A DNA stretch of 64,000 nucleotides from Polaribacter sejongensis (GCF_038024065.1 NZ_CP150667.1:434001-498000); one strand, 5' to 3'. Shown: positions 27,115-36,737, counted from the stretch's first letter. Notes: a model not told the origin generated them from the letters alone. Translations and numbers: made by a program.

Positions 27115-28206
27115 ATGGAAGATTTACAAAAATTCGCACACGTACCTTTAAAACAAGTCAATAATAGAGTTTGGCGCACCTATGGTGGTGGAGCTTTAAT
27201 TGATAAATGGAAAAGAGATACTCCTGAAAAAGATGGTAGTATGCCAGAAGAATGGATTATGTCTACTATTACTGCAAGAGGAAAAGGGCGCCCAGAAGAG
27301 GAAGGACTCTCATTATTAAATACGCCAAATGGTTTAAAATCATTGAAAGAATTAGTGGAGTCTAATAAAGAACTTTACTTAGGGAAAAAGTTAGCTGATA
27401 AATTTGGAACTACGGGTGTTTTAATCAAAATGTTAGATTCAAATGAACGATTAACGATTCAAGTACATCCAGATAAAGAATACGCAAAAACGAAGTTGAA
27501 TTCTAATTTCGGAAAAACGGAATCTTGGTATGTATTAAACAACAGAGAAATAGATGGTGAAAAGAGTGTTGTTTATATGGGCTTTAAAGAAGGCGTTACA
27601 AAGGCAATTTGGAAGGAACACTTTTTAAATCAAAATATTGAAGGGATGCTAAATTGCCTTCATAAAATTGAAGTAAAACCTGGTGATGCATTTATGATTT
27701 ATGGTGGTGTACCACATGCTATTGGAAGTGGTTGTTTCTTGATGGAAGTTCAAGAACCTACAGATTATACAATGAGAGTTGAAAAAATAACTCCAAAAGG
27801 TTTAACTATTTCTGATGAATTAATTCATCAAGGTGTAGGAGAAGAAATGATGCTAGAATGTTTTCACTATGATTTTTATTCATATGAAGAAGCGATGAAG
27901 CTTTGGAAAGTAACACCTAAAGTTATTGATAAATCAGATAATCATAATTTAAATTCAATTTTTAACGAAACGCATACAGATTGCTTTGGTTTGAAAGAAC
28001 TTGATTTAGATGGTGAGTATACTTTAAAAGGAAATGATAGTTTTTATGTAGCAGTTATTTATTATGGAGAAGGAACTATTTTATGCAATGGAGAAGAATA
28101 TGAATTTAAGCAAGGTGATGAGATTTTTCTATCAGCAGCAATAAATGAAGTTACCTATAAATCAAAAATAGCATCAAAAATTTTACTCTGTTATCCACCA
28201 AGTTAA
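27115..28206 (+). CDS. manA: class I mannose-6-phosphate isomerase family protein
   Basis: The 363-residue cupin-type zinc isomerase has the expected metal-site motifs: IQVHPDKEYA (Gln and His, about 119-128), KTESWYV (Glu, about 136-142), and GGVPHAIGSG near 199. The C-terminal EYEFKQGDEIFLSA completes the second cupin. The family interconverts mannose-6-phosphate and fructose-6-phosphate. Here the gene is embedded in a glycan operon beside uxuA and uxuB. It may serve released mannose, or it may act on the structurally parallel pair mannuronate and fructuronate; the latter is only a hypothesis. The length is that of the short bacterial type. It is translationally close to both neighbours (4-base and 1-base gaps). 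Confidence 0.85.
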   Translation: MEDLQKFAHVPLKQVNNRVWRTYGGGALIDKWKRDTPEKDGSMPEEWIMSTITARGKGRPEEEGLSLLNTPNGLKSLKELVESNKELYLGKKLADKFGTTGVLIKMLDSNERLTIQVHPDKEYAKTKLNSNFGKTESWYVLNNREIDGEKSVVYMGFKEGVTKAIWKEHFLNQNIEGMLNCLHKIEVKPGDAFMIYGGVPHAIGSGCFLMEVQEPTDYTMRVEKITPKGLTISDELIHQGVGEEMMLECFHYDFYSYEEAMKLWKVTPKVIDKSDNHNLNSIFNETHTDCFGLKELDLDGEYTLKGNDSFYVAVIYYGEGTILCNGEEYEFKQGDEIFLSAAINEVTYKSKIASKILLCYPPS

Positions 28207-28207
28207 A

Positions 28208-29431
28208 ATGAAGAAAGTAATTTTCATATCATTCTTATTAACACTAACGCATTTTGTAAATGCGCAAGATTTTGTGTCAAATAATTTATCCGATGAACAA
28301 ATATTAGGATTGATTGAAAAGCACAGACCATCTAAAGGAGGTAAAATTCCATCCAATTTAAAATATAGATTAGGAGCAACTCATGTAAACGGACAATATC
28401 ATTTAACAGATGAACCTTTTATTATTGAAGGTGCTAAAAAAGTACAAGAGTTAGGATATGGTATTTTAAAGTTATGGTTTTATAAAGCAAATGGTCAAGC
28501 ACATGGTTATAAATACAACTCAGATTGGAATTTAACCCAAACTATGACCTTAAAAGAATTGGCTAATCATAAATATTATGATGAAGTTTTTAAGATGCCC
28601 TTTAAAGTTTTTGCTCTAAATATTAAAGATGGATACGGAAAAGCATCTACAGAAGATCAAACAGAAAACTTAAATCGTGTAGAAAAAGAATTTTATGATT
28701 TAACAACTCATTTTCTTACTAAATATAAAGACAGAGAAGTCTCATTTATACTTTCAAATTGGGAAGGTGATTGGATGCTACGAGGGGGTACAAGTGCAAA
28801 AAGCAAATGGCGAAAAGATTCAGTTTCACCAAATGCACCAGTAAGAGTAAAAAATATGATTGATTGGGTTAAGGCACGCCAAAAAGGAGTTAGTCGAGCT
28901 CGAAATAATTTTCAGGATTCAAAATGTAAAGTTTACAATGCAGTTGAGGTAAATAAAGTTTATGATGGTATTCTTCATAGTATGCCTTCAATTACAACTA
29001 GTGTTTTACCTCATGTAAAAGTAGATATGGTAGCATGGTCTGCTTATGATGGAAAATCTGAAGATGGCATAAAAATGTATAAAGGGGTTGATTATTTAAG
29101 ACATTATATGAATCCTACAGCTTATATGAAAGGTGAAAAATTTGTATTTATTGGTGAAATAAATGAGCATGAAAACAGAAATAATAGAACTAAAGAATAT
29201 GTTCAGAATTTTACAGATGTGATAATGGGCGTTTATTTGGCGCAAAAAATACCTTATATATTTTATTGGGAGTTATATTCAAATGACACAAAAAAAGGAT
29301 CTAAAAAACAAGATAGAGTTCTTAAATATGAGGAGTTAGCAGGTAATTGGTTAATTCGTCCAGATGGGTCATTTGGTTGGGCACAAGAGTATTTTAATGT
29401 TCTTTTAGAAAGATCAAAAAGCCAAAATTAA
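28208..29431 (+). CDS. secreted clan GH-A-like glycoside hydrolase, family not recognised
   Basis: The 407-residue protein has a signal peptide (1-20, ending VNAQ). The remainder reads as a single TIM-barrel domain: LRLG-type start (YRLGATHV), alternating strands, and two acidic clusters placed like a retaining glycosidase. These are SNWEGDW with E186 as candidate acid/base and FIGEINE with E317 as candidate nucleophile, 131 residues apart. The final segment GWAQEYFNVLLERS is helical. I do not recognise an established GH family. It follows manA by one base and precedes another probable glycosidase, so it most likely acts on the same glycan. The enzymatic role is inferred. Confidence 0.6.
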   Translation: MKKVIFISFLLTLTHFVNAQDFVSNNLSDEQILGLIEKHRPSKGGKIPSNLKYRLGATHVNGQYHLTDEPFIIEGAKKVQELGYGILKLWFYKANGQAHGYKYNSDWNLTQTMTLKELANHKYYDEVFKMPFKVFALNIKDGYGKASTEDQTENLNRVEKEFYDLTTHFLTKYKDREVSFILSNWEGDWMLRGGTSAKSKWRKDSVSPNAPVRVKNMIDWVKARQKGVSRARNNFQDSKCKVYNAVEVNKVYDGILHSMPSITTSVLPHVKVDMVAWSAYDGKSEDGIKMYKGVDYLRHYMNPTAYMKGEKFVFIGEINEHENRNNRTKEYVQNFTDVIMGVYLAQKIPYIFYWELYSNDTKKGSKKQDRVLKYEELAGNWLIRPDGSFGWAQEYFNVLLERSKSQN

Positions 29432-29454
29432 ACTTATAAAAATAAATACATAGA

Positions 29455-31266
29455 ATGAAGAAATATTTAGTTTTAATTATAATACTACTATCCTTTGGGA
29501 ATATGTTTTCCCAATCCTTTAATTGGACTGTAGATGCAAATGGAATGTACAGAAATGGTACTCCTTTCTTTTTAAACGGACAATCTTGGGCAAAAGCTAC
29601 ACCTTTTACTGATGGTCAACAAACTAATAGTGAAGCTTTAGTAAAAGAAAAACTTTCGGAATTAAGTGCTATTGGTGTTAATACCTTACGTATTTATGGA
29701 AGTCCAGATGACAGTAAATGGGGTAATTCTTATTTTGAAAATTATGCTAATTTAATAAAATGGATAGAAGAATGGAATGTAGCAAACCCAGATGGAGGGA
29801 ATCCTAATAAAGCGATGCATTATATGGTGCAAATCAATCCAGAAGATAATATATCAGACCTTTCTGATGACTTACCAACAAATGATGCCGCATCATTTGC
29901 ACGAGCTATAAGTGACACTTCTCATAAAGGAAGTGTGGCAAGTTTAATTAATACAATTAATACTGCTGCAGGTACAGATGGAAGTAAGTATTTAATGGGA
30001 TATTTAATGTATCACGAATTAAATGTTTCATCAAAATATGCCTCTTGGTATAATGAAATAGGAGCTCAAGGAATAGAAGATTTTATGAATGCTGCCGCAG
30101 ATGCAATTCATAATACATATGCACCAGGTAAACTTGTTTCTCATACAGGAGATGCTAAAGATTCTGGAAATGGAATATCTGTAAATTTATACCAGGAACT
30201 TGAGAATTTAGATTCAGAAGATGGTAATGTATTTGAGAATTTTGATTTATTAGGATTCAATCTCTATATATCTACAGATGCAATCTTAAAAAAGAATTCT
30301 TATTATAAAAGGATTGTTCATCGTCGTGGCATTAGTGTAAATAGCAATCGTGGTTGGTATGTAGGAGAAACAGGAGCGTCTTATGATAGAGATGCAAACT
30401 CAAGTAGTGTAGCTGCAGCAAACTATGAAAATCATGAAGGAGCAGCCAATTTAGAGATTATGTTTCATAAAACTAAAGAGTTAGGAAACCTCATAGGATT
30501 TATGCTTTTTACGGTACAAGATAATGATACGGATTTGGCAATAAGTAGTGTCATAAAACAAAGAGGGCATTATGATTTCTACGGAGATAAGAAGTTTTTA
30601 TACTATATCTATAAAGATATTCTAATTGATCAGGTTTCAACAAACAACCGTTTTCATTCTACAGATGATCATGAAGTTGGTGTAACTATTGAAGAAAGTA
30701 CAAGTAATTATTCTATCACTTTTCAATTTAAAAACAAAACAACTTCAGATAAAGAGTTTTTCTGGTCTATACATGGGGATCAAGGTTCTGGGAGTCAGCG
30801 TTTTTCTAAGTTAGAAGAAGAAAGTTATTTAATGTTAAATGCAGGAGAGCAAACAAGTTTTACAAAAACAATAGTAAAGCCTAGTAGTAATGTTCTTTTT
30901 GCAGTTTCAGCTTCAGTAATAAAAGAGAAAACCCCGGATAATCAATATTTCTACGGGAGAGAGCATGTGTTTAGCGATGCTATTAGTACTGTAGCAGGCT
31001 TAAACTTAAATGTAAATAATTTTCCATTATCTATTAAAGATTTTAGTATAAATCATAATCAAAATTTAAAATCTGGGTTGATAATAGTTACTGAGAATAA
31101 TGGTTTTAGAACACCAGAAGGTTCTTGGGAAATCATTCTTTATTCATTGAAAGGATCCGAAATGTTCAGAAAAAAATTACATAAATCACAAATATTAAAT
31201 TGGAGTGAATTGCTTCCAGGTATTAGTATACATACTTTATTAGCCTATAAATTAAAACGAAATTAA
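29455..31266 (+). CDS. secreted clan GH-A glycoside hydrolase (GH2/GH5-like barrel)
   Basis: The 603-residue protein has a signal peptide (about 1-20, ending NMFSQ). Its TIM barrel spans about 25-385: FFLNGQSWAKATPF and AIGVNTLRIYG open it, YLMYHELNV carries a candidate acid/base E188, and WYVGETGASYD carries candidate nucleophile E305. Clan GH-A usually has Asn before the acid/base Glu; here it is His. A C-terminal beta-sandwich-like part (about 400-600) follows. I cannot assign a precise family. The gene is 24 bases after the previous one, and the two look like a paired depolymerising set. Confidence 0.65.
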   Translation: MKKYLVLIIILLSFGNMFSQSFNWTVDANGMYRNGTPFFLNGQSWAKATPFTDGQQTNSEALVKEKLSELSAIGVNTLRIYGSPDDSKWGNSYFENYANLIKWIEEWNVANPDGGNPNKAMHYMVQINPEDNISDLSDDLPTNDAASFARAISDTSHKGSVASLINTINTAAGTDGSKYLMGYLMYHELNVSSKYASWYNEIGAQGIEDFMNAAADAIHNTYAPGKLVSHTGDAKDSGNGISVNLYQELENLDSEDGNVFENFDLLGFNLYISTDAILKKNSYYKRIVHRRGISVNSNRGWYVGETGASYDRDANSSSVAAANYENHEGAANLEIMFHKTKELGNLIGFMLFTVQDNDTDLAISSVIKQRGHYDFYGDKKFLYYIYKDILIDQVSTNNRFHSTDDHEVGVTIEESTSNYSITFQFKNKTTSDKEFFWSIHGDQGSGSQRFSKLEEESYLMLNAGEQTSFTKTIVKPSSNVLFAVSASVIKEKTPDNQYFYGREHVFSDAISTVAGLNLNVNNFPLSIKDFSINHNQNLKSGLIIVTENNGFRTPEGSWEIILYSLKGSEMFRKKLHKSQILNWSELLPGISIHTLLAYKLKRN

Positions 31267-31299
31267 ACTAGCGAAATATTAAACCTAAATTATTAAATA

Positions 31300-32433
31300 A
31301 TGAAAAACTATATTAAAATAAAAAAAGTAAGATTATTCTTTTCAAGAAACTTGATGTTCTTTTTTCTAATGATAAGTCTCTTATTAGTAAGTTCTTGTGA
31401 AGATGATAGTGAAGCTGCACCAGAAGCGTCTTTTACTTTTATAACGGATGATGACAGAGTTGTTACTATTACAAATACATCAATAAATGCAGAGCAATAT
31501 TATTGGAATTTTGGAGAAGTAGGTTCAGCTATTTCAGAAGAAGAAAGTCCAACTTTTACATACGCATCAGATGGTACTTTTAAAATTGCTTTGAGTGCAG
31601 TTGGATTAGGTGGTGTGCATCAAATAGTACAGGATGTTACCGTTGAAGAAATTATTCCTCCTGGAATTCCTGTTCCAAAGTATAAGCTAATTACTGATAA
31701 TCTAAGTTCAAACTTTGAAAACTTAACAAACCTAAATGATGCGGATACATTTACTTGGGATTTTGGTGATGGTAATCAATCAAGTGATGCTAGTCCAACT
31801 CATAGTTATGCAGACGCTGGTAGGTACGAAGTTACATTTACGGCTGCAGGTCCATTAGGTTCTTCCGTATTAGTAGATAGTGTATTTGTTTCAAAAGAAC
31901 TTAAAATAAACAATGGTACTTGGGATGATGAGCCTGTGAAAAATGATAATAGAATAGCTTGGAGAAATACCGCTTTGGAGAAATTAGCAGATGGTGTTTT
32001 TGGAGACTCAGACTATTATGCCAAAGCGACTAGTAGCAATAATCATACAGTTGGGGGAAGTTATGCTGCAAATTTAACAACAAATAATTCATCTTCTAAG
32101 CCAAGACGTTGGTTATATCAAGACATTATCGTTTCTCCAAATGCAAGTTATACAATAACTTTTTGGATGAAACAGAAACCTGATGCAGGTTGTGCTACGT
32201 ATGCCAATATTTATGAAGATCATTTTGATGCACCAGAATTTATAGATGTATCAGAGAAAATAATCGCATCACAAACGTATGATGATGCTACAGGAAGTTC
32301 TACTGCAGAATGGATAGAGCAACAAATAACATTTGAAACAGGTTCAAGTAGTGAAATTGTCTTTTTTATGACAAACGATTTTACGGCTTCAGAACAAGCT
32401 TATTATGACGACTTTACAATTGTGAAGAACTAG
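31300..32433 (+). CDS. PKD-domain lipoprotein with C-terminal carbohydrate-binding-like module
   Basis: The 377-residue protein has a lipoprotein signal (LLVSSCED, Cys about 33). Two PKD domains follow: one containing YYWNFGEVG and another with FTWDFGDGNQSSDASPTHSY. The final 170 residues form a jelly-roll-like module (WLYQDIIVSPNASYTITFWM, then a Phe/Asp-rich end YYDDFTIV) that resembles carbohydrate-binding modules of the CBM4/9/22 type. No catalytic motif is evident. It is probably a surface glycan-binding protein that assists the SusCD pair. It lies in the operon after the glycosidases. Confidence 0.8.
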   Translation: MKNYIKIKKVRLFFSRNLMFFFLMISLLLVSSCEDDSEAAPEASFTFITDDDRVVTITNTSINAEQYYWNFGEVGSAISEEESPTFTYASDGTFKIALSAVGLGGVHQIVQDVTVEEIIPPGIPVPKYKLITDNLSSNFENLTNLNDADTFTWDFGDGNQSSDASPTHSYADAGRYEVTFTAAGPLGSSVLVDSVFVSKELKINNGTWDDEPVKNDNRIAWRNTALEKLADGVFGDSDYYAKATSSNNHTVGGSYAANLTTNNSSSKPRRWLYQDIIVSPNASYTITFWMKQKPDAGCATYANIYEDHFDAPEFIDVSEKIIASQTYDDATGSSTAEWIEQQITFETGSSSEIVFFMTNDFTASEQAYYDDFTIVKN

Positions 32434-32444
32434 AAAATAATAAA

Positions 32445-32473
32445 ATCCACTTTTTATATTATAAAAAGTGGAT
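32445..32473 (+). other. intergenic hairpin, 13-bp perfect stem
   Basis: ATCCACTTTTTAT-ATT-ATAAAAAGTGGAT lies between the PKD lipoprotein and the next gene. No T-run follows, so it may be a processing or stability hairpin or a weak attenuator. Confidence 0.5.
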
Positions 32474-32511
32474 ATATATAAATTAATTATTAATACTTAA
32501 ATCTCATAATT

Positions 32512-33564
32512 ATGAGAATAAAATTATTTTTAACAGTACTATTTACCACATTACTATCTTTTGGGCAAGATTTGTCTAAGTTACCTGTATATGAGGGTTT
32601 TGATTACACAGAGGGAACTACTTTATTAGATTCAGATGCAAAGACTGGGCAAGGGGCTTGGACTGAAAATGATTATGGAAGTACAAAGAATCCTTCTGTA
32701 ATTGCTTCACCATTTACTAGTTATGCTGGTTTACCTGCATTTACAGGAAATGCAATTCAAATTAAAGGAGGAACTAATGATCCTTTATTATATTTTGAAC
32801 CAGTAACTGAAGATGATGGCGTAAATTTATATGCTTCTTGTATCATTAAAGTTACAGATATGACTTCTTTATCAGGAACGGCAAAAGATTATTTCTTTAC
32901 GTTGTCAGGGTCTGGTACTGGAGGGTATGGTGCTGCACTTTATTTTTCACAAATTGATGCGACTACCTTTAATCTTGGTATAAATGAGAGCAATACTTCT
33001 GGTGAAGCTACAATTTATACGGGTGCTACTTTTACTGAAAATGTAGATGAAATATTTGTTGTTATAAAATATGAATTTAACAAGGACGGAAATTCAGTTG
33101 CTCATTTATTTGTGAATCCAACGATTAATGGTACTACTGAACCATCTGCTACTTCGGATACGAGTTCTATAACCTTAGAAAATGAATCTAATAAATCATC
33201 TTTTACGGCTTTAAAAATAAATGCCAATTCTAATTCTAAAACTCCTGCAATGGCTATTGATGAAATTAGAATAGGAACTTCTTGGGCAGATGTTACGACT
33301 TCAAGTACTTTAAATATACCTCAAAAAGAGTTGGTTAATTTTAATGTGTACCCTAACCCAGCAAATAATTATATCAATATAGATTCAAAAAAAGAAAAAA
33401 TTGCCTCTGTTGATATAATTAATGTTTTAGGTAAACGAGTTTTATCTCAAAAAAGTATAATTAATAATCGTTTAGATATTTCTTCTCTAAAAAAAGGGAT
33501 TTATATTATGAAAGTAAAAAGTATTGAAAACAACACTATTACGAAACGATTAATTATCAATTAG
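32512..33564 (+). CDS. type IX secretion cargo protein with C-terminal sorting domain
   Basis: The 350-residue protein has a signal peptide (1-19) and a C-terminal sorting domain of the type A kind (about 275-350: NFNVYPNPANNYINI, then SSLKKGIYIMKV and KRLIIN). It should be exported by the type IX system and attached to the surface or released. The middle part (20-265) is a beta-rich concanavalin/LamG-like module (LPVYEGFDYTEGTTL at its start, AIDEIRIGTSW at its end). This suggests carbohydrate binding rather than catalysis. It closes the operon and is followed by a strong terminator. Confidence 0.85.
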   Translation: MRIKLFLTVLFTTLLSFGQDLSKLPVYEGFDYTEGTTLLDSDAKTGQGAWTENDYGSTKNPSVIASPFTSYAGLPAFTGNAIQIKGGTNDPLLYFEPVTEDDGVNLYASCIIKVTDMTSLSGTAKDYFFTLSGSGTGGYGAALYFSQIDATTFNLGINESNTSGEATIYTGATFTENVDEIFVVIKYEFNKDGNSVAHLFVNPTINGTTEPSATSDTSSITLENESNKSSFTALKINANSNSKTPAMAIDEIRIGTSWADVTTSSTLNIPQKELVNFNVYPNPANNYINIDSKKEKIASVDIINVLGKRVLSQKSIINNRLDISSLKKGIYIMKVKSIENNTITKRLIIN

Positions 33565-33595
33565 TAAGTTATTTTATAAAACTAACTTTCATTTT

Positions 33596-33631
33596 AACTA
33601 ACTTCTAGATATCTAGGAGTTAGTTTTTTTT
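33596..33631 (+). terminator. terminator at the end of the polysaccharide locus
   Basis: A 15-base stem with one G-U pair and no extra loop bases beyond the turn (33596-33625) is followed by a T-run to 33631. It separates the locus from the convergent mnmE. Confidence 0.9.
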
Positions 33632-33646
33632 AATAAGAAAACAAAT

Positions 33647-35041
33647 CTATTTGCCAATACAAAAATTCCCAAATATATGCCCCAAAATATCCTTATCCAC
33701 ATCATATTCCCCAGTTATATTCCCTAAATGACGCAAACACTCTCTAATATCAATAGAAAATAAGTCTGTAGAAATTTCTAAATCAATTCCCTCTTGCACA
33801 GAAGAAATAGCGATTAAAGCATTGTTTAAAGCCTCAAAATGACGCGAATTAGTAACAATAGTTTCGTTGTTACTTAAAGCACCAATATTAACCAAAGAAG
33901 TCAATTCGTTTTTAAGCTCTTCAATACCTGTTTTGTTTTTAGCAGAAAGTAAAATTAGATTCTCAATATCAGACTGTAAAACAGCGGAATCATGGCAAGA
34001 TAAGGTATCAACTTTGTTGGCAATCACTAATAAGCGTTTGTTAGGGAAGCGTGTTTTTATAGTTTCTATTTCTTCTAAAAATTCATCACTAGCGTAGGAG
34101 TACTTATTAGAGTCGATTAAGAAAATAATCAACTGGGCATTTTCTGCTTTTTCGTACGCTTTTTTAATCCCGATACTCTCTACAACATCTTCCGTTTCTC
34201 TAATTCCGGCAGTATCAATAAAACGAAAAGCAACACCATCAATAATCATTTCATCTTCAATAGCATCTCTGGTTGTACCAGCAATATCAGAAACAATGGC
34301 TTTTTCTTCGTTTAAAAGTGTATTTAAAAGTGTAGATTTTCCAACATTTGGTTCGCCAATAATAGCAACCGGAATTCCGTTTTTCATAGCATTTCCAAAA
34401 GAAAAACTATCAATTAAACGCTTTAAGACAAAAGTAATTTTAGCCACCAATTCTTTAAACTTCGTTCTGTCTGCAAATTCCACATCTTCACCAGAAAAAT
34501 CGAGTTCTAACTCAATTAAAGCTGCAAAATCTAACAACTGAACACGCAGGTCTTTCAATTCATTGGTAATTCCGCCACGCATTTGCTGAATTGCCATTTG
34601 GTGACTTGCCGCAGAATTAGAAGCAATTACATCGGCAACCGCTTCTGCTTGACTTAAATCCATCTTACCGTTTAAAAAAGCACGCATGGTAAACTCACCA
34701 TTATCAGCCATTCTACAACCATTTTGTAAGAATAATTGAATAATTTCTTGCTGAATAAAACTAGAACCATGACAAGAGATTTCAACTACATTTTCTCCTG
34801 TATAAGAATTAGGGTTTTTAAAAACAGAAACTAAAACTTCATCAACAAGAATATTATTTTGTATAATATGTCCTAAATGAATGGTGTGCGTTTTCTGATT
34901 CTTTAAAGTCTTTCCTTTTTTTATCGATTTAAAAAAAGCATCAACAATAGTGATAGCATTTTCTCCAGAAAGTCTAATTACAGAAATAGCGCCAACACCA
35001 GCAGGAGTTGCCAAAGCAATAATAGTATCGTTTTTAATCAT
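33647..35041 (-). CDS. mnmE: tRNA modification GTPase MnmE
   Basis: The ATG at 35039-35041 (MIKNDTIIALATP) is chosen over the upstream extension because family members start at this motif. The 464-residue protein works with MnmG to install the carboxymethylaminomethyl group on U34 of tRNAs. The N-terminal tetrahydrofolate-binding domain (1-120), the helical domain, and an inserted G domain are all visible. The G motifs are GEPNVGKST, DIAGTTRD, DTAGIRE and NKVD. The C-terminus is FCIGK, with the catalytic Cys. The gene is intact. Confidence 0.98.
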   Translation of the reverse strand: MIKNDTIIALATPAGVGAISVIRLSGENAITIVDAFFKSIKKGKTLKNQKTHTIHLGHIIQNNILVDEVLVSVFKNPNSYTGENVVEISCHGSSFIQQEIIQLFLQNGCRMADNGEFTMRAFLNGKMDLSQAEAVADVIASNSAASHQMAIQQMRGGITNELKDLRVQLLDFAALIELELDFSGEDVEFADRTKFKELVAKITFVLKRLIDSFSFGNAMKNGIPVAIIGEPNVGKSTLLNTLLNEEKAIVSDIAGTTRDAIEDEMIIDGVAFRFIDTAGIRETEDVVESIGIKKAYEKAENAQLIIFLIDSNKYSYASDEFLEEIETIKTRFPNKRLLVIANKVDTLSCHDSAVLQSDIENLILLSAKNKTGIEELKNELTSLVNIGALSNNETIVTNSRHFEALNNALIAISSVQEGIDLEISTDLFSIDIRECLRHLGNITGEYDVDKDILGHIFGNFCIGK

Positions 35042-35076
35042 GTTGCAAAAATACATAAAGATTTTATCAGAAAAGA

Positions 35077-35109
35077 AAAAAGCTGAACACAAAATGTGTT
35101 CAGCTTTTT
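35077..35109 (-). terminator. terminator after mscS
   Basis: A 15-base perfect stem (35077-35091 with 35095-35109) has a 3-base AAA loop and a T-run on the minus strand. It lies between mscS and mnmE, both on the minus strand. Confidence 0.85.
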
Positions 35110-35138
35110 AGGTAATTGGGGGAATAAAGTTTATAAGT

Positions 35139-36014
35139 TTAAGATTGCTCTTTATCAACAATATTCTTGATGTCTAACTGTTGGTTGGGTAATATCTCTA
35201 ATGTTCTCATTGGGAACGGGATACTGATGTTTTCTTTGTCAAACGCTTGTTTAATTTTTATTATCGCGAGACTTTTAGCCTTTAATTTTCCCATTGCATT
35301 GGTAGAATCTACCCAAAATCTGCATAAAAAATTAATAGAGCTATCACCAAACTCGGTGTAAAAGAATTCTACTTCCTTATTAGCTTCATTTTGTGTAAAA
35401 TTGTTAGAAATTACTTCTCTAGTTAGCGCTTCTACCTTATCTAGATCTGCACCATATTCTACACCACATTCTATAGAAATTCTCATTTTCTTGGTGAGAG
35501 AATAATTTTTAAAAGGACTTTCTAAAATGGTTTTATTGGGTATAACTACCATATTATTATCTGCCTCTTTTATAACAAAGTAATTTAAATTAATATCTAT
35601 TACTTCACCAGAATAACCATTGGTTTCTACCCAATTACCAATGTTTAAATTTTGTCTAAAGGATAAAACAACACCAGAAATAGTGTTAGAAAGTGTACCT
35701 TGTAGCGCCAAACCAATCACAATACCAGACACGCCAGCAGCAGAAATAATGGCTTTTAGGGTATCATCAAACTTTAATACAGTCATGGCTAAATACAAGC
35801 CAAGTAATATAGTTAGGGCAGAGGCAAATCTAGAAACTAAATCTCTAACAGATTTTTGTCTTATTTTTTTTCCTATCGTTTTGTTTACAATAGAGTTCAT
35901 TCCTCTTGAAGCAAAATAGGCTATAAATAGTACTACTATTGCAATAGCAATGTTGGGAATGTTTTTGATAAAGACATCTTTCCAGATCTCTAGTTTTTCA
36001 GTTATTTTATCCAT
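35139..36014 (-). CDS. mscS: MscS family small-conductance mechanosensitive channel
   Basis: The 291-residue inner-membrane channel releases solutes on hypo-osmotic shock. Three helices are visible (about 20-45, 65-85, 90-115), the third Gly/Ala-rich (IISAAGVSGIVIGLALQGT), as in MscS pore helices. The beta domain follows with NLNIGNWVETNGYSGEVIDI, and a C-terminal alpha-beta part ends with IPFPMRTLEI. The length matches E. coli MscS. It is a single gene ending in the hairpin at 35077-35109. Confidence 0.95.
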   Translation of the reverse strand: MDKITEKLEIWKDVFIKNIPNIAIAIVVLFIAYFASRGMNSIVNKTIGKKIRQKSVRDLVSRFASALTILLGLYLAMTVLKFDDTLKAIISAAGVSGIVIGLALQGTLSNTISGVVLSFRQNLNIGNWVETNGYSGEVIDINLNYFVIKEADNNMVVIPNKTILESPFKNYSLTKKMRISIECGVEYGADLDKVEALTREVISNNFTQNEANKEVEFFYTEFGDSSINFLCRFWVDSTNAMGKLKAKSLAIIKIKQAFDKENISIPFPMRTLEILPNQQLDIKNIVDKEQS

Positions 36015-36063
36015 TTTTTAATTAAGTGATGAAATTATTTTGAAGTAATGTAAGCTAATTTTA

Positions 36064-36564
36064 TTATTCTACAAAACTACTGTCCAATACGTCACTCGTG
36101 TTTTTAGACCATGCATTCAACATCCAAGAAGATTTTTCTAGCTCTCTAATGTATGCTCCAATTAAATCTGCCGTACCTTCATCTTCGACTTCATTGGCTT
36201 TCTTTATTACTTTAGAAAGTTGTGTTAAAATTATATTCTGATCGTTTTTTAGAATGTCTACCATTTCAACATCGGTTAATAATGGACTAGATTCTTTAAC
36301 GTTAGAAACTTCTATGTAATCAGACAATTTACTAATTGGGTGGTATTTTAAGGTGACAATTCTTTCTGCAATATCATCAATTTTAAGTTTTGTATCATTA
36401 TACATGTCCTCAAATTGATTGTGTAATTCAAAAAAGTTTTTGCCTAAAACATTCCAATGAAAATTTCTTAATTTCTGATAATACACTTGGTAATCTGCCA
36501 ACAGTACATTTAATTCTGATACCACTGGTAATGCTTTGTCTTTGTCAATATTTAAGTAATTCAT
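36064..36564 (-). CDS. dps: Dps family ferritin-like DNA-binding protein
   Basis: I start at the ATG at 36562-36564 (MNYLNIDKDKALP), not at the upstream extension, since it gives a normal 166-residue Dps. The protein forms a dodecamer that oxidises and stores iron using peroxide. The ferroxidase ligands are present in RNFHWNVLG, FELHNQFEDMY and KIDDIAERI. The C-terminal four-helix segment is intact. The gap upstream (36625-36737) has no gene. Confidence 0.95.
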   Translation of the reverse strand: MNYLNIDKDKALPVVSELNVLLADYQVYYQKLRNFHWNVLGKNFFELHNQFEDMYNDTKLKIDDIAERIVTLKYHPISKLSDYIEVSNVKESSPLLTDVEMVDILKNDQNIILTQLSKVIKKANEVEDEGTADLIGAYIRELEKSSWMLNAWSKNTSDVLDSSFVE

Positions 36565-36737
36565 AATATATGTTTTTAAGTTCCATACAAAATTACAATC
36601 AATGCATAGTTTGTCTTTGCTCAAATAGAATACATATTAACTCAAATACTTTTTTATAAAAATAACAACTCAAAATATGTAACAAAACAAACTTTTTTAA
36701 GTCTAATAAGTACACAACTAAAACTTTATATATAAAA

